Positions 50,500-57,163 of a stretch of DNA of 64,000 bases are shown here, in pieces. Each line of letters opens with the position of its first letter. Positions within the stretch are counted from its first letter, which is position 1. The notes beneath the pieces are model-generated. The model worked only from the letters and a program-made list of their open reading frames with translations, had not been told where the DNA came from and did not search any database. This DNA is from CAVQBC01 sp963848415 (GTDB lineage Bacteria > Actinomycetota > Thermoleophilia > Solirubrobacterales > Solirubrobacteraceae), in NCBI GenBank assembly GCA_963848415.1, contig CAWKDN010000003.1, forward strand, positions 321,993 to 385,992. The letters are read 5' to 3'. The position numbers were made by a program, and so were the translations under genes.

Positions 50500-51629
50500 G
50501 CGCCACCACGTACCCGTGCAACGCCTGCGGCCAGTCCGTCGGCGACCCCGATGGCCGGTGGTGGCCGATCGGGACAACGGGCGACTGGCTGTGCGCGCGC
50601 TGCTGGCACGATCGCCAATACGGGCCGCGCGACGGCGTGTCGGCGCTGCAACGGCTGGCGTCGGAGGGGATCGACGCCCCGCCCGAGATCGACGCCCGCT
50701 ACGCCGGGCGGGTGTTGAACTTGGCCGAGCTGCTGGCCGAGGACGACGACGAGCAGGAGTGGGTGATCGACCGCTTCGCGGCGCGCGGCGCTCTGACCGT
50801 GTTGTCCGGCTACCAGGGCGTTGGCAAGTCATTGCTGACGTCGGTGTTGGCCGCCGCCGCGCAGACGGGCGGCGGCACGGTCGCGGGGATCGAGGTGGCC
50901 GACGTCCCGGCAGTGGTCGTGGACGCCGAGCAGGGCCGTCGGGTGATTCGTAAGCGGTTGAAGGCGGCGGGCACCACGCCGCTGTTGGGCTACGTCATGG
51001 CAGCCGGGTTGAACGTGCGCGCCGGGGTCGACCAAGCGTTCCTGATCGACATGGCCCGCACCCACGGGGCCGGGTTGTTGATCGCGGACTCGCTGTTGCG
51101 GATGTCCGGCGGCGCCGACGAGAACGATTCGGAGATGCGCCACGTCATGGAGGCGTGGACGACCGTCGCCCAGGAGGCCGACGTGGCGGTGGTCGTACTC
51201 GCCCACCGTGGCAAGGACCCGAAAGTGCTCTACCGGGGCCACACCACCATTGGCGACGTCGCCGATGGGGTGTTCGCGTTGGAGCGGGTCGAGGGCGACC
51301 CCGACCACCGCACGCGCCGCCGGTTGCGCTGCGGGAAGCTGAGACTGGACGAGGAACCCGCCGACCGTTGGCTGCGGATCACCGGCTCGCCGTTGGGGGT
51401 GGCCGCCGCGGCCCCGTTCGGCGACGCGCCGGTGCGCGACGAACTGCAGGACGCGATCCTCGGCTACGTCGTCAAGCACTGGCCAATCACCCAGGCCGAC
51501 GCGCTGCGCGGGGTCGGCCGCCAGAAGGACGACAAGACGGGCCGCAACGCGATCCAGGCGTTGCTCGACGCGGGGTTGCTGATCCGCGGCGACGACGGCC
51601 TGCGCCCGGGACCGGGAGCGCGGCCATGA
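50496..51629 (+). CDS. RepA/DnaB-like AAA-family ATPase with N-terminal zinc ribbon
   Basis: 377 residues from GTG 50496. The N-terminus has a zinc ribbon (CNACG and CARCW). The RecA-like core has Walker A GYQGVGKS near residue 110, the acidic Glu/Asp in VVVDAEQGRRVIRKRL, Walker B AGLLIADSLLRM and the sensor VAVVVLAHRGKD, with HTTIGDVADGVF downstream, as in RepA hexameric helicases (AAA_25 type). A C-terminal winged helix (HWPITQADALRGVGRQKDD, RNAIQALLDAGLLI) may bind DNA. It probably serves replication of the excised element. The repeat-rich origin candidate begins right after it. Confidence 0.85.
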   Translation: MSATTYPCNACGQSVGDPDGRWWPIGTTGDWLCARCWHDRQYGPRDGVSALQRLASEGIDAPPEIDARYAGRVLNLAELLAEDDDEQEWVIDRFAARGALTVLSGYQGVGKSLLTSVLAAAAQTGGGTVAGIEVADVPAVVVDAEQGRRVIRKRLKAAGTTPLLGYVMAAGLNVRAGVDQAFLIDMARTHGAGLLIADSLLRMSGGADENDSEMRHVMEAWTTVAQEADVAVVVLAHRGKDPKVLYRGHTTIGDVADGVFALERVEGDPDHRTRRRLRCGKLRLDEEPADRWLRITGSPLGVAAAAPFGDAPVRDELQDAILGYVVKHWPITQADALRGVGRQKDDKTGRNAIQALLDAGLLIRGDDGLRPGPGARP

Positions 51630-51895
51630 GGGGTGGTAACGACCCGACTACCACCCCCTACCACCCCACCATCGCGGGTTGGCGTGGGTGGGGTGGTAGC
51701 GGTGGGGGGTTCAGAAGCGAAGCTTCTGCCCCCCGCTACCACCCCCGCACCCGGTACCACCCCGAACGGTGGTACCGGGACCCCTACCACCCCCCAGCGG
51801 AACGCCGCCCCATCGGTGCCGGGGTTGGGGACCCAAAACGCCGTCGAGCGCGATCGCTGAGGCCGCGCCGTTCCGGCCCGGGGGCGACGTCGTGA
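51626..51895 (+). CDS. Tyr-His-Pro-repeat protein encoded across the 9-mer cluster
   Basis: 89 residues. It starts by a 4-base overlap with the ATPase stop (ATGA) and ends in a 4-base overlap with the next start (GTGA), which argues that it is translated. The DNA 9-mers are read as YHP motifs (TTTPYHPTIAG, PRYHPRTRYHPERWYRDPYHPP). The C-terminus is very basic (PKRRRARSLRPRR). The unusual composition may be a by-product of selection on the DNA repeats. Function unknown. Confidence 0.5.
   Translation: MRGGNDPTTTPYHPTIAGWRGWGGSGGGFRSEASAPRYHPRTRYHPERWYRDPYHPPAERRPIGAGVGDPKRRRARSLRPRRSGPGATS
51630..51793. repeat. Seven-copy 9-mer cluster with hairpins, possible origin of replication
   Basis: TACCACCCC or its complement occurs exactly at 51630, 51649, 51659, 51690, 51737, 51755 and 51785 (five forward, two reverse), with a degenerate copy at 51768. 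A 12-bp perfect inverted repeat (51750-51761 with 51768-51779) and a 7-bp perfect hairpin (51712-51718 with 51722-51728) lie within it. Iterons next to a RepA-like ATPase gene are the usual sign of a replication origin; a role in RNA or protein structure is the alternative. Confidence 0.6.
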
Positions 51896-52101
51896 TCCGC
51901 TGGCGCGCGACCGCCTACCGCTGGTCCTTCGACGGGGATGGCGACTGGTACGGACGCTGGCGGTCGCACCGCGCGGCGTTGGCCCAGGCGACCGGATGGG
52001 CCAGCCGGGACGACGTCGTCAACGTGTGGCTGGAGGCGGGCGCCGAGGGCGTCGGGATCGTCCTGACCGTCGAGCTGCGCAGTCCGAGGACAGCGGGATG
52101 A
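51892..52101 (+). CDS. Small protein of unknown function
   Basis: 69 residues from GTG 51892. It reads like a small beta/alpha domain rich in Trp and Arg (IRWRATAYRWSFDGDGDWYG, LAQATGWASRDDVVNVWLEA). It overlaps the previous gene and the excisionase-like gene by 4 bases. No family is recognised. Confidence 0.6.
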   Translation: MIRWRATAYRWSFDGDGDWYGRWRSHRAALAQATGWASRDDVVNVWLEAGAEGVGIVLTVELRSPRTAG

Positions 52102-52301
52102 CCGACCCGCCGACCACGGGGCCGGTGCCCCGCCTCGCGTTGACCCGCGCCGAGGCCGCCGCCGCCATCGGCATGTCGCTGGACAGCTTCGAGCGCCACG
52201 TCCAGCCGTCGATCCGGCTGGTGAGGCTGGGCAAGCACCGGCTGGTGCCGGTCCGGGAGCTAGAACGATGGTTGGACACCCAGGCCCGGCGCACGACGTA
52301 A
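52098..52301 (+). CDS. Excisionase-like helix-turn-helix protein
   Basis: 67 residues. RLALTRAEAAAAIGMSLDSFERHV is a winged-helix recognition region as in MerR/AlpA/Xis proteins, followed by the wing LVRLGKHRLVPVRELERWLD. This is the usual form of recombination directionality factors in actinobacterial integrative elements. It lies 84 bases upstream of the integrase and overlaps its operon neighbour, so excision would be linked to expression of the ATPase operon. It could instead be only a regulator. Confidence 0.8.
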   Translation: MTDPPTTGPVPRLALTRAEAAAAIGMSLDSFERHVQPSIRLVRLGKHRLVPVRELERWLDTQARRTT

Positions 52302-52329
52302 TGCGATCCGCCGAGCGCGCCGATAAGGA

Positions 52330-52359
52330 GGGCTGGCGGCGCAGCCACGCCGCCAGCCC
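52330..52359. terminator. Perfect 12-bp hairpin between xis-like and int genes
   Basis: The arm gggctggcggcg at 52330-52341 pairs with 52348-52359 around a 6-base loop. There is no T run, so it is a strong GC hairpin that may end or attenuate transcription before the integrase gene. Confidence 0.55.
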
Positions 52360-52385
52360 GTAGCCCAACGAGGACAGGACCCCCG

Positions 52386-53540
52386 ATGAGCACCCCGAAC
52401 CGTAATCGCCATCCTGGCATCGAAGTCCGCGACGGCGCCCGCGGGCGCACCTACCGCGCCACCGTCTACGACCGCACGACCGGCCGCCGTCAACGCCAGC
52501 ACTTCCCCACGTTGGCCGCCGCCAAGCAGTGGCGCGCCGACGCGACCGCCGCCCTGGGCCGCGGTGACGGCCTGACCGACGACGGCCCGACGCTGGCCGA
52601 TGCCGCCGACCAGTGGTTGGACGGCGCCCGCGCCGGACACGTCCGCAACCGATCCGGCGACCAGTACAAGCCCGCCGCGATCCGCGGCTACGAGCAGAAC
52701 CTGCGCAAGCGGTTGTTGCCCACGTTGGGGCCGATGCGCTTGTCGGAGATCCGCCACCGCGACCTGCAAGCCCTGATCGACCAGTTGGTGGCCGACGGCC
52801 TGGCCGCCAGCACGATCGTCTCCACCGTCACGCCGCTGCGGTCGATCTACCGCCGGGCGCTGGTGCGCGGGATCGTGGACGCCAACCCGACCCGCGGCTT
52901 GGAACTGCCCGCCGTGCGTTCGGCGCCGCGCCGGTCATGCACGCCCGCCGACGCCGAGCAGCGCCTGGCGGTGTTGCCGTCGGCGACGCGCGCGTTGTGG
53001 GCGACGGCGATCTACGCCGGGCTGCGCCGCGGCGAGCTGGTCGGGCTGCGTCCCGGCGACGTGGATCTCGCTGCGGGCGTCATCCGCGTCCGCTGCGGGT
53101 GGGACGACGTCGAGGGCGAGATCGCCCCCAAATCCCGCCAGGGACGCCGCAACGTGCCGATCCCGGCCGCCCTACGCGACCACCTGGACGAGCACCTGTT
53201 GCAACGCGGCGACGCCGTGCGGGCGTTCGGCACCCTCGCCGGGGTGCGCGCGCTGATCGCCGACGCCGCGCGCCGCTGGGCCGCCGCGGGCATCGTCCCG
53301 ATGACGCTGCACGAGGGGCGCCACGCGTACGCTTCGCTGATGATCGCCGCCGGGGTCAACGCCAAGGCGCTTTCCACGTTCATGGGGCACGCCAATATCG
53401 CCATCACCTACGACCTCTACGGGCACCTGATGCCCGGCTCCGAGGACGAGGCCGCCACGCTGCTAGACGGCTACCTGGCCCGCGACGCGACCGGCGTTGC
53501 CCCTGGTTGTGCCCCTCGACCCGTGCAAACGGCGGGGTAG
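52386..53540 (+). CDS. int: Tyrosine site-specific recombinase (integrase)
   Basis: 384 residues. The N-terminal arm-binding domain has GIEVRDGARGRTYRATVYDR with RQHFPTLAAAKQWRAD. The core-binding helical domain covers about 70-170. The catalytic domain carries Arg in YAGLRRGELVGL, a Lys in IAPKSRQGRRNVPI, His-x2-Arg in LHEGRHAYAS, His in FMGHANI and the nucleophile Tyr in ITYDLYGHLM. It catalyses insertion and excision at attL/attR. The stop is only 14 bases from attR, the usual place for an integrase gene. Confidence 0.95.
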   Translation: MSTPNRNRHPGIEVRDGARGRTYRATVYDRTTGRRQRQHFPTLAAAKQWRADATAALGRGDGLTDDGPTLADAADQWLDGARAGHVRNRSGDQYKPAAIRGYEQNLRKRLLPTLGPMRLSEIRHRDLQALIDQLVADGLAASTIVSTVTPLRSIYRRALVRGIVDANPTRGLELPAVRSAPRRSCTPADAEQRLAVLPSATRALWATAIYAGLRRGELVGLRPGDVDLAAGVIRVRCGWDDVEGEIAPKSRQGRRNVPIPAALRDHLDEHLLQRGDAVRAFGTLAGVRALIADAARRWAAAGIVPMTLHEGRHAYASLMIAAGVNAKALSTFMGHANIAITYDLYGHLMPGSEDEAATLLDGYLARDATGVAPGCAPRPVQTAG

Positions 53541-53549
53541 GGCCAAATC
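53498..53549 (+). repeat. Arm-type integrase sites inside attR
   Basis: TGCCCCT occurs at 53498-53504 and 53510-53516, and TAGGGCCAAATC at 53538-53549. These match the repeats inside the left end, in the same orientation. They overlap the last codons of int. Confidence 0.5.
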
Positions 53550-53554
53550 CCCGC

Positions 53555-53568
53555 CATGTATTACATCT
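53555..53568 (+). repeat. attR of the integrative element
   Basis: catgtattacatct, identical to 42695-42708. The TGA at 53567-53569 that follows the MYYI codons here is the original chromosomal stop of the rrf2 gene. Confidence 0.85.
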
Positions 53569-53797
53569 GATGGGTGATTCCACGGCCCCGCGACCGTCTG
53601 GCGGCGTACCTGCCTCGCCTGCGGCTCGTCACCGGCTTCGCCTCGGGCGCTGGACGGCGCCCGCCCGGAGGGCCCGTGGATCCACCACTGTGCCCTCGGG
53701 CGGGCACTCGAGGGCGAAGCCCGGTGATGAGCGGAGCGAGGCAGGAGCATCCACGGGCCATCCACCAGCCGGCCGCGCGGCCGCGGAATCACCCATC
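53569..53797. repeat. 230-bp imperfect inverted repeat beside attR
   Basis: gatgggtgattcc at 53569-53581 is a perfect inverted copy of 53785-53797, and five more pairs follow inward after one mismatch. Inside, ctgcctcgcc...ctcgtcaccggcttcgcc on the left resembles the complement of the right side (ggcgaagcccggtgatgagc...gcgaggcagg), so nearly the whole unit can fold into one long hairpin. A nested repeat (cgtggatcc / catccacg) lies in the middle. No transposase is present. Confidence 0.65.
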
Positions 53798-54062
53798 TGA
53801 GCCGATTCCCGAGCACGACCTGACCCAGCGGGTGGCCGAGCAGCTCGGCCCGATCGCGGAACGCCTCGTGGCGCGGATGGAGTCCGAGCTGACCGAGCGC
53901 GACCGCTCGGCGCTCGCCCACGGGCTCGTCGAGGCGGCGATGATGGGCGCCCGCGTCGACCGGGCCACGCTGATCGCCAACGCCGCCGAGGCGGGGATGG
54001 ACGTCTCGCGCTTCAGCACCGACGGCCTGGCCAGCACTGACCTGTGGCCGGCCGAGGATTGA
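53727..54062 (+). CDS. Protein of unknown function
   Basis: 111 residues if ATG 53727 is used, but this start lies inside the inverted-repeat unit, and the conserved-looking part begins at about EHDLTQRVAEQLGPIAERLV (53812). The protein is helical (VARMESELTERDRSALAHGL, AAMMGARVDRATLIANAAEA) with a short acidic end. GTG 53845 is a later possible start. No family is recognised. The gene stands 16 bases before the glycosyltransferase gene and may belong to its operon. Confidence 0.5.
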   Translation: MSGARQEHPRAIHQPAARPRNHPSEPIPEHDLTQRVAEQLGPIAERLVARMESELTERDRSALAHGLVEAAMMGARVDRATLIANAAEAGMDVSRFSTDGLASTDLWPAED

Positions 54063-54078
54063 GAGCAAGGGCGCGCGG

Positions 54079-55206
54079 ATGTCGACGGGGGAACCGCGGC
54101 CGCGCGTGCTGGTCGTGATCACGCTGGCCGAGATGGGCGGCGCCCAGCGCTATGTCGCCACGCTCGTGCCGCTGTTGGGCGAGCACTACGACGTGGCGGT
54201 CGCGGCGCACGGCGACGGCTACCTGCGCGAGGCGACCGAGGCGGCGGGCGTGCGCTTCATCCCGCTCGAGCACGTCCGCCGGCCGATCGCCCCGCGCGAG
54301 GACCTGCGCGGCCTGCGCGAGCTCGTGCGGCTCTTGCGCGCCGCGCGGCCCGACGTCGTGCACGTCAACAGCTCGAAGGCCGCCGTACTCGGCCGCCTGG
54401 CCGCGCCGCTGGCCGGGGTGCGGGTGCGCGTGTTCACGGTGCACGGCTGGGCGTTCAAGGCCCACAGCGGCCTGCTCGCCCGCGCCTACCTGTGGGCCGA
54501 CCGCCTGATGCGCCCCTTGACCACGACGACGATCTGCGTCGCGGAGTCAGAGCGCGCGGCCGGGCTCGCGGCCGGCACCTGCGCGGCCAGCAGCACCGTC
54601 GTCATCCCGAACGCCGTCGGGCTCGACGTCCCGCGGGCGCAGCCGGGCGCTCGCGCGCCGCTGCGGGTGCTGGCCGTCGGGCGCCTGCGCGAGCCGAAGG
54701 ACTTCGTGACGCTCGTCCGCGCCGCCGCCCGCCTCGAGGCGAGCGCGGTGGCCGTCCGGATCGCCGGTGACGGGCCCGACCGCCCGGCACTCGAGGCGGA
54801 GATCGCGCGGCTGGGGGTCGGTGACCGCGTCGAGCTGCTGGGCGAGCGCGCCGACGTCCCGGAGCTGCTGGCCGCCGCTGACGCCTTCGTGCTGCCCAGC
54901 CTGAGCGAGGGGATGCCGATCTCGGTGCTCGAGGCGATGGCCGCCGGGCTGCCCGTCGTGGCCTCAGACGTCGGCGGGGTGGGGGAGCTGGTGCGCGACG
55001 GCGAGACCGGCGCGCTGGTGGCCGCGGGCGATTCCGCCGCCCTCGCGGACGCGCTGGCCAGGCTGGCGTCAGACCCCGCCGCGCCGGCCCGTCAGGGGCA
55101 GGCGGGCCGACGGCGGGTCGAGACGGAGTTCAGCCCCGCCGCGTTCCGCGCGGCCCACCTCGCCGCCTACGACGCGGCGCTCGCCGGCCGCCGCAGCCGG
55201 CGGTAG
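54079..55206 (+). CDS. Family GT4 glycosyltransferase
   Basis: 375 residues in two Rossmann-like halves (GT-B fold). The N-terminal half has VLVVITLAEMGGAQRYVATL and VVHVNSSKAAVLGRLAAPL; FTVHGWAFKAH follows. The C-terminal half has RVLAVGRLREPKDFVTLVRA, IAGDGPDRPALEAEI and the donor-binding LPSLSEGMPISVLEAMAAGLPVVASDVGG with its conserved Glu residues. It adds a sugar from a nucleotide-sugar donor to a growing surface polysaccharide or lipid at the cytoplasmic face. It is the first gene of the polysaccharide cluster and overlaps the convergent deacetylase gene by 40 bases. Confidence 0.92.
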   Translation: MSTGEPRPRVLVVITLAEMGGAQRYVATLVPLLGEHYDVAVAAHGDGYLREATEAAGVRFIPLEHVRRPIAPREDLRGLRELVRLLRAARPDVVHVNSSKAAVLGRLAAPLAGVRVRVFTVHGWAFKAHSGLLARAYLWADRLMRPLTTTTICVAESERAAGLAAGTCAASSTVVIPNAVGLDVPRAQPGARAPLRVLAVGRLREPKDFVTLVRAAARLEASAVAVRIAGDGPDRPALEAEIARLGVGDRVELLGERADVPELLAAADAFVLPSLSEGMPISVLEAMAAGLPVVASDVGGVGELVRDGETGALVAAGDSAALADALARLASDPAAPARQGQAGRRRVETEFSPAAFRAAHLAAYDAALAGRRSRR

Positions 55207-56033
55207 AGCTGCCGCGCCGCGGGCGGGCGGTCGTGCGCGCCGGCCAGCTTCGCGCGGAAGTCCACCGCGCCGTCGCGCGCGTCGATCTGCATGCGTCGCA
55301 GCGCGAGGCGGTCGGTCGCCGCGGTGTTGACGCCCGGCTCGCAGGTGGTCGCGACGTCGAAGCCGGCGCCGGCCACCAGGTCGCGCTCGCGCCGGCCGAG
55401 CAGGCCCGCCGGGTAGCAGAAGCCGTGCACCGCCCGGCCGAGCCGGTCCTCGAGCTGGTCGCGCGAGCCGCTGATCTCGGCCCGCGCGGCGTCGTCGGAG
55501 AGCGCCATCAGGTTCGGATGGGTGACGGTGTGGGCCTCGAAGCTGAACGCCGAGTCCGCGTCGAGCCGCGCGATGTCCGGCCAGCTCAGCAGGGGCGGCG
55601 GCGTGCGATACCAGGTCAGCGGCGCCGCGCCGTCGATCGTGCCGGTGGCGACGAAGACGCTGGCGCGGAAGCCCAGGCGCTCGAGCACCGGCAGCGCGTG
55701 GCGGGCGATGTCCGCGTAGCCGTCGTCGAAGCTCAGCCCGACGACCCGATGCGGCGAGGGAGGAGCGTCCAGCAGCGCGGCGGCCTCCAGCACGTCGACG
55801 ACCCGGTAGCCCTCGGCCCGCAGATGCTCCATCTGGGCGGTGAAGGCGCGCGGCTGGACGCTGAGCTCGTCGCGCTCGGCGGCGACCCGGTGGTAGAAGA
55901 GGATCCGTATCCCGGCGGCGGCGGCGGCGCCGCCGCGCGTGCGGGCGAGCCAGCCCAGCGACCGCGCGCGGGTGAGCGCCGCCTTGAGCGGATACATCCA
56001 GGCCGGCCCGAGCGTGAGGGCGCTGTCGCTCAT
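55167..56033 (-). CDS. Polysaccharide deacetylase (NodB-like)
   Basis: 288 residues from ATG 56033. The NodB-homology domain shows IRILFYHRVAAERDELSVQP, VVGLSFDDGYADIARHALPV (metal Asp and catalytic Asp) and FEAHTVTHPNLMAL with the two zinc His residues. HGFCYPAGLLGRRERDLVAG is motif 3. It removes acetyl groups from N-acetylated sugars, probably on an exopolysaccharide. No signal peptide is visible, so it may act at the membrane or in the cytoplasm. It overlaps the acetyltransferase gene by 4 bases and converges with the GT4 gene. Confidence 0.9.
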   Translation of the reverse strand: MSDSALTLGPAWMYPLKAALTRARSLGWLARTRGGAAAAAGIRILFYHRVAAERDELSVQPRAFTAQMEHLRAEGYRVVDVLEAAALLDAPPSPHRVVGLSFDDGYADIARHALPVLERLGFRASVFVATGTIDGAAPLTWYRTPPPLLSWPDIARLDADSAFSFEAHTVTHPNLMALSDDAARAEISGSRDQLEDRLGRAVHGFCYPAGLLGRRERDLVAGAGFDVATTCEPGVNTAATDRLALRRMQIDARDGAVDFRAKLAGAHDRPPAARQLYRRLRRPASAAS

Positions 56034-57163
56034 GCGTAGCGCTGGGCGGCCCAGCTCGTGAGCTGGACGACCCGCAGCGGAACCCGCTGCCACACCTTGC
56101 CGAACGCTCTGCCGACGCCCTGCCGGCGGTCACCGTAGACAGCCTCCAGGGCGCTCGGTACCGCACCCAACCGGCTTGACGGGGCGTAGAGCCAGTCCTG
56201 GAAGGGCACGGGCTCGGCGCTCCAGCGGCGCTTGAAGACGGCCGAGCCGCCCGTCAGGGGCGCCTCGCCGAGGTCCATCCGGCGCCGGCCCTCGACGATC
56301 GCCCCTGCGAGGCAGGACCAGTAGAGCGCGTGATCGGTGCGTAAGGCGCCGCGGCTCGCGCAGTCCGTCGCCAGGTACTGGGCGTCGACGGTGTCGCCGA
56401 GCTGGAGGTTTACCGCCGCCCCGACGAGCCGACCGCGGTGCTCGGCGAGATGCAGGCGGAACTCCCCGCTGGGCGCGAGCAGCGCCTGCGTCTCGGCCAG
56501 CTGGGTGAAGCTCGGCGCCAGCACTCCCATGCGCCGCATGCTGCGCAGGAAGAGGTCGTAGAAGCGCCGCAGGTCGGCACGGCCCGCGCCCTCGCGGACC
56601 GTCACCTCGGCGTCGCGCGATTGGCGCAGCTCACGCCGCAGGGGGCTGCTCAGCCGTGCCCGCAGCTCCTCGGGCGTCGCGGGCAGCTGGACGATCCAGC
56701 TCGGGTTGGCGGGCCCGCGGACCAGCCCCTCGACCGCGGGATCGACGCCCTCGGCGACCCGCATGGACAGGGTGGCGGCGCCGAGCGCCGATGCGCGCTC
56801 GCACGCGGCCTCGACGAGCGCCTGCCAGGCGGCCGGATCGCGGGCCAGCGGGCCGCCGCGCCGGAGCTTCGGCAGCGACTCGAGGCGCGCCCCACGCAGC
56901 GCCCCCCGATGCTCGACCAGCGGCATCACGCCCACGAGCGCGCCCGCCTCGTCACGGGCGGCGAGGTAGCGTGGCACGCACCGGTAGGCGACCTCCAGGA
57001 CGTGCGCGAACGCCGAGAGGTGGTGCGCCCGTCCGTCCGGGTGAGCGCGGACGAAGCGGTCCCAGCCCGGATCCGCGAGCGGGTCGACCTCGGTCACGGC
57101 GATTCCGACCGGCATCGTCGTGGACGACCGCGCCGTCGCTACAACCGCTGCGGCGCCCATCAT
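56030..57163 (-). CDS. FemAB/GNAT-like acyltransferase of the polysaccharide cluster
   Basis: 377 residues from ATG 57163 (ATGATG, overlapping the upstream stop by 4 bases); MPVGIAV at 57115 is an alternative start. GNAT-fold duplication as in FemAB/BioF2-like proteins is seen in WDRFVRAHPDGRAHHLSAFA, ARRFYDLFLRSMRRMGVLAP-like helices, and HRGRLVGAAVNLQLGDTVDA with YWSCLAGAIVEGRRRMDLGE. Members transfer amino acids or acyl groups onto peptidoglycan or sugars. The gene lies between a deacetylase and a CelD-like gene on the same strand, which suggests modification of the same surface polymer. Confidence 0.78.
   Translation of the reverse strand: MMGAAAVVATARSSTTMPVGIAVTEVDPLADPGWDRFVRAHPDGRAHHLSAFAHVLEVAYRCVPRYLAARDEAGALVGVMPLVEHRGALRGARLESLPKLRRGGPLARDPAAWQALVEAACERASALGAATLSMRVAEGVDPAVEGLVRGPANPSWIVQLPATPEELRARLSSPLRRELRQSRDAEVTVREGAGRADLRRFYDLFLRSMRRMGVLAPSFTQLAETQALLAPSGEFRLHLAEHRGRLVGAAVNLQLGDTVDAQYLATDCASRGALRTDHALYWSCLAGAIVEGRRRMDLGEAPLTGGSAVFKRRWSAEPVPFQDWLYAPSSRLGAVPSALEAVYGDRRQGVGRAFGKVWQRVPLRVVQLTSWAAQRYA

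Larger units (their letters stand above)
42695..53568. mobile_element. 10.9-kb integrative, satellite-like element in the 3' end of rrf2
   Basis: Bounded by the 14-bp repeat at 42695-42708 and 53555-53568. The tyrosine integrase is next to the right end, and the integrase-proximal part has an excisionase-like HTH protein, a RepA-like ATPase with overlapping small genes, and a protein with a small-terminase-like HTH. The left half holds cargo: repeat-rich orphans, a broken McrB-N/HNH gene and an Apea-HEPN-like gene. Short repeats (TGCCCCT, TAGGGCCAAATC) lie just inside both ends. No capsid, portal, tail or lysis genes are recognised, so it is not a complete prophage. No conjugation genes are seen either. 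Confidence 0.85.
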
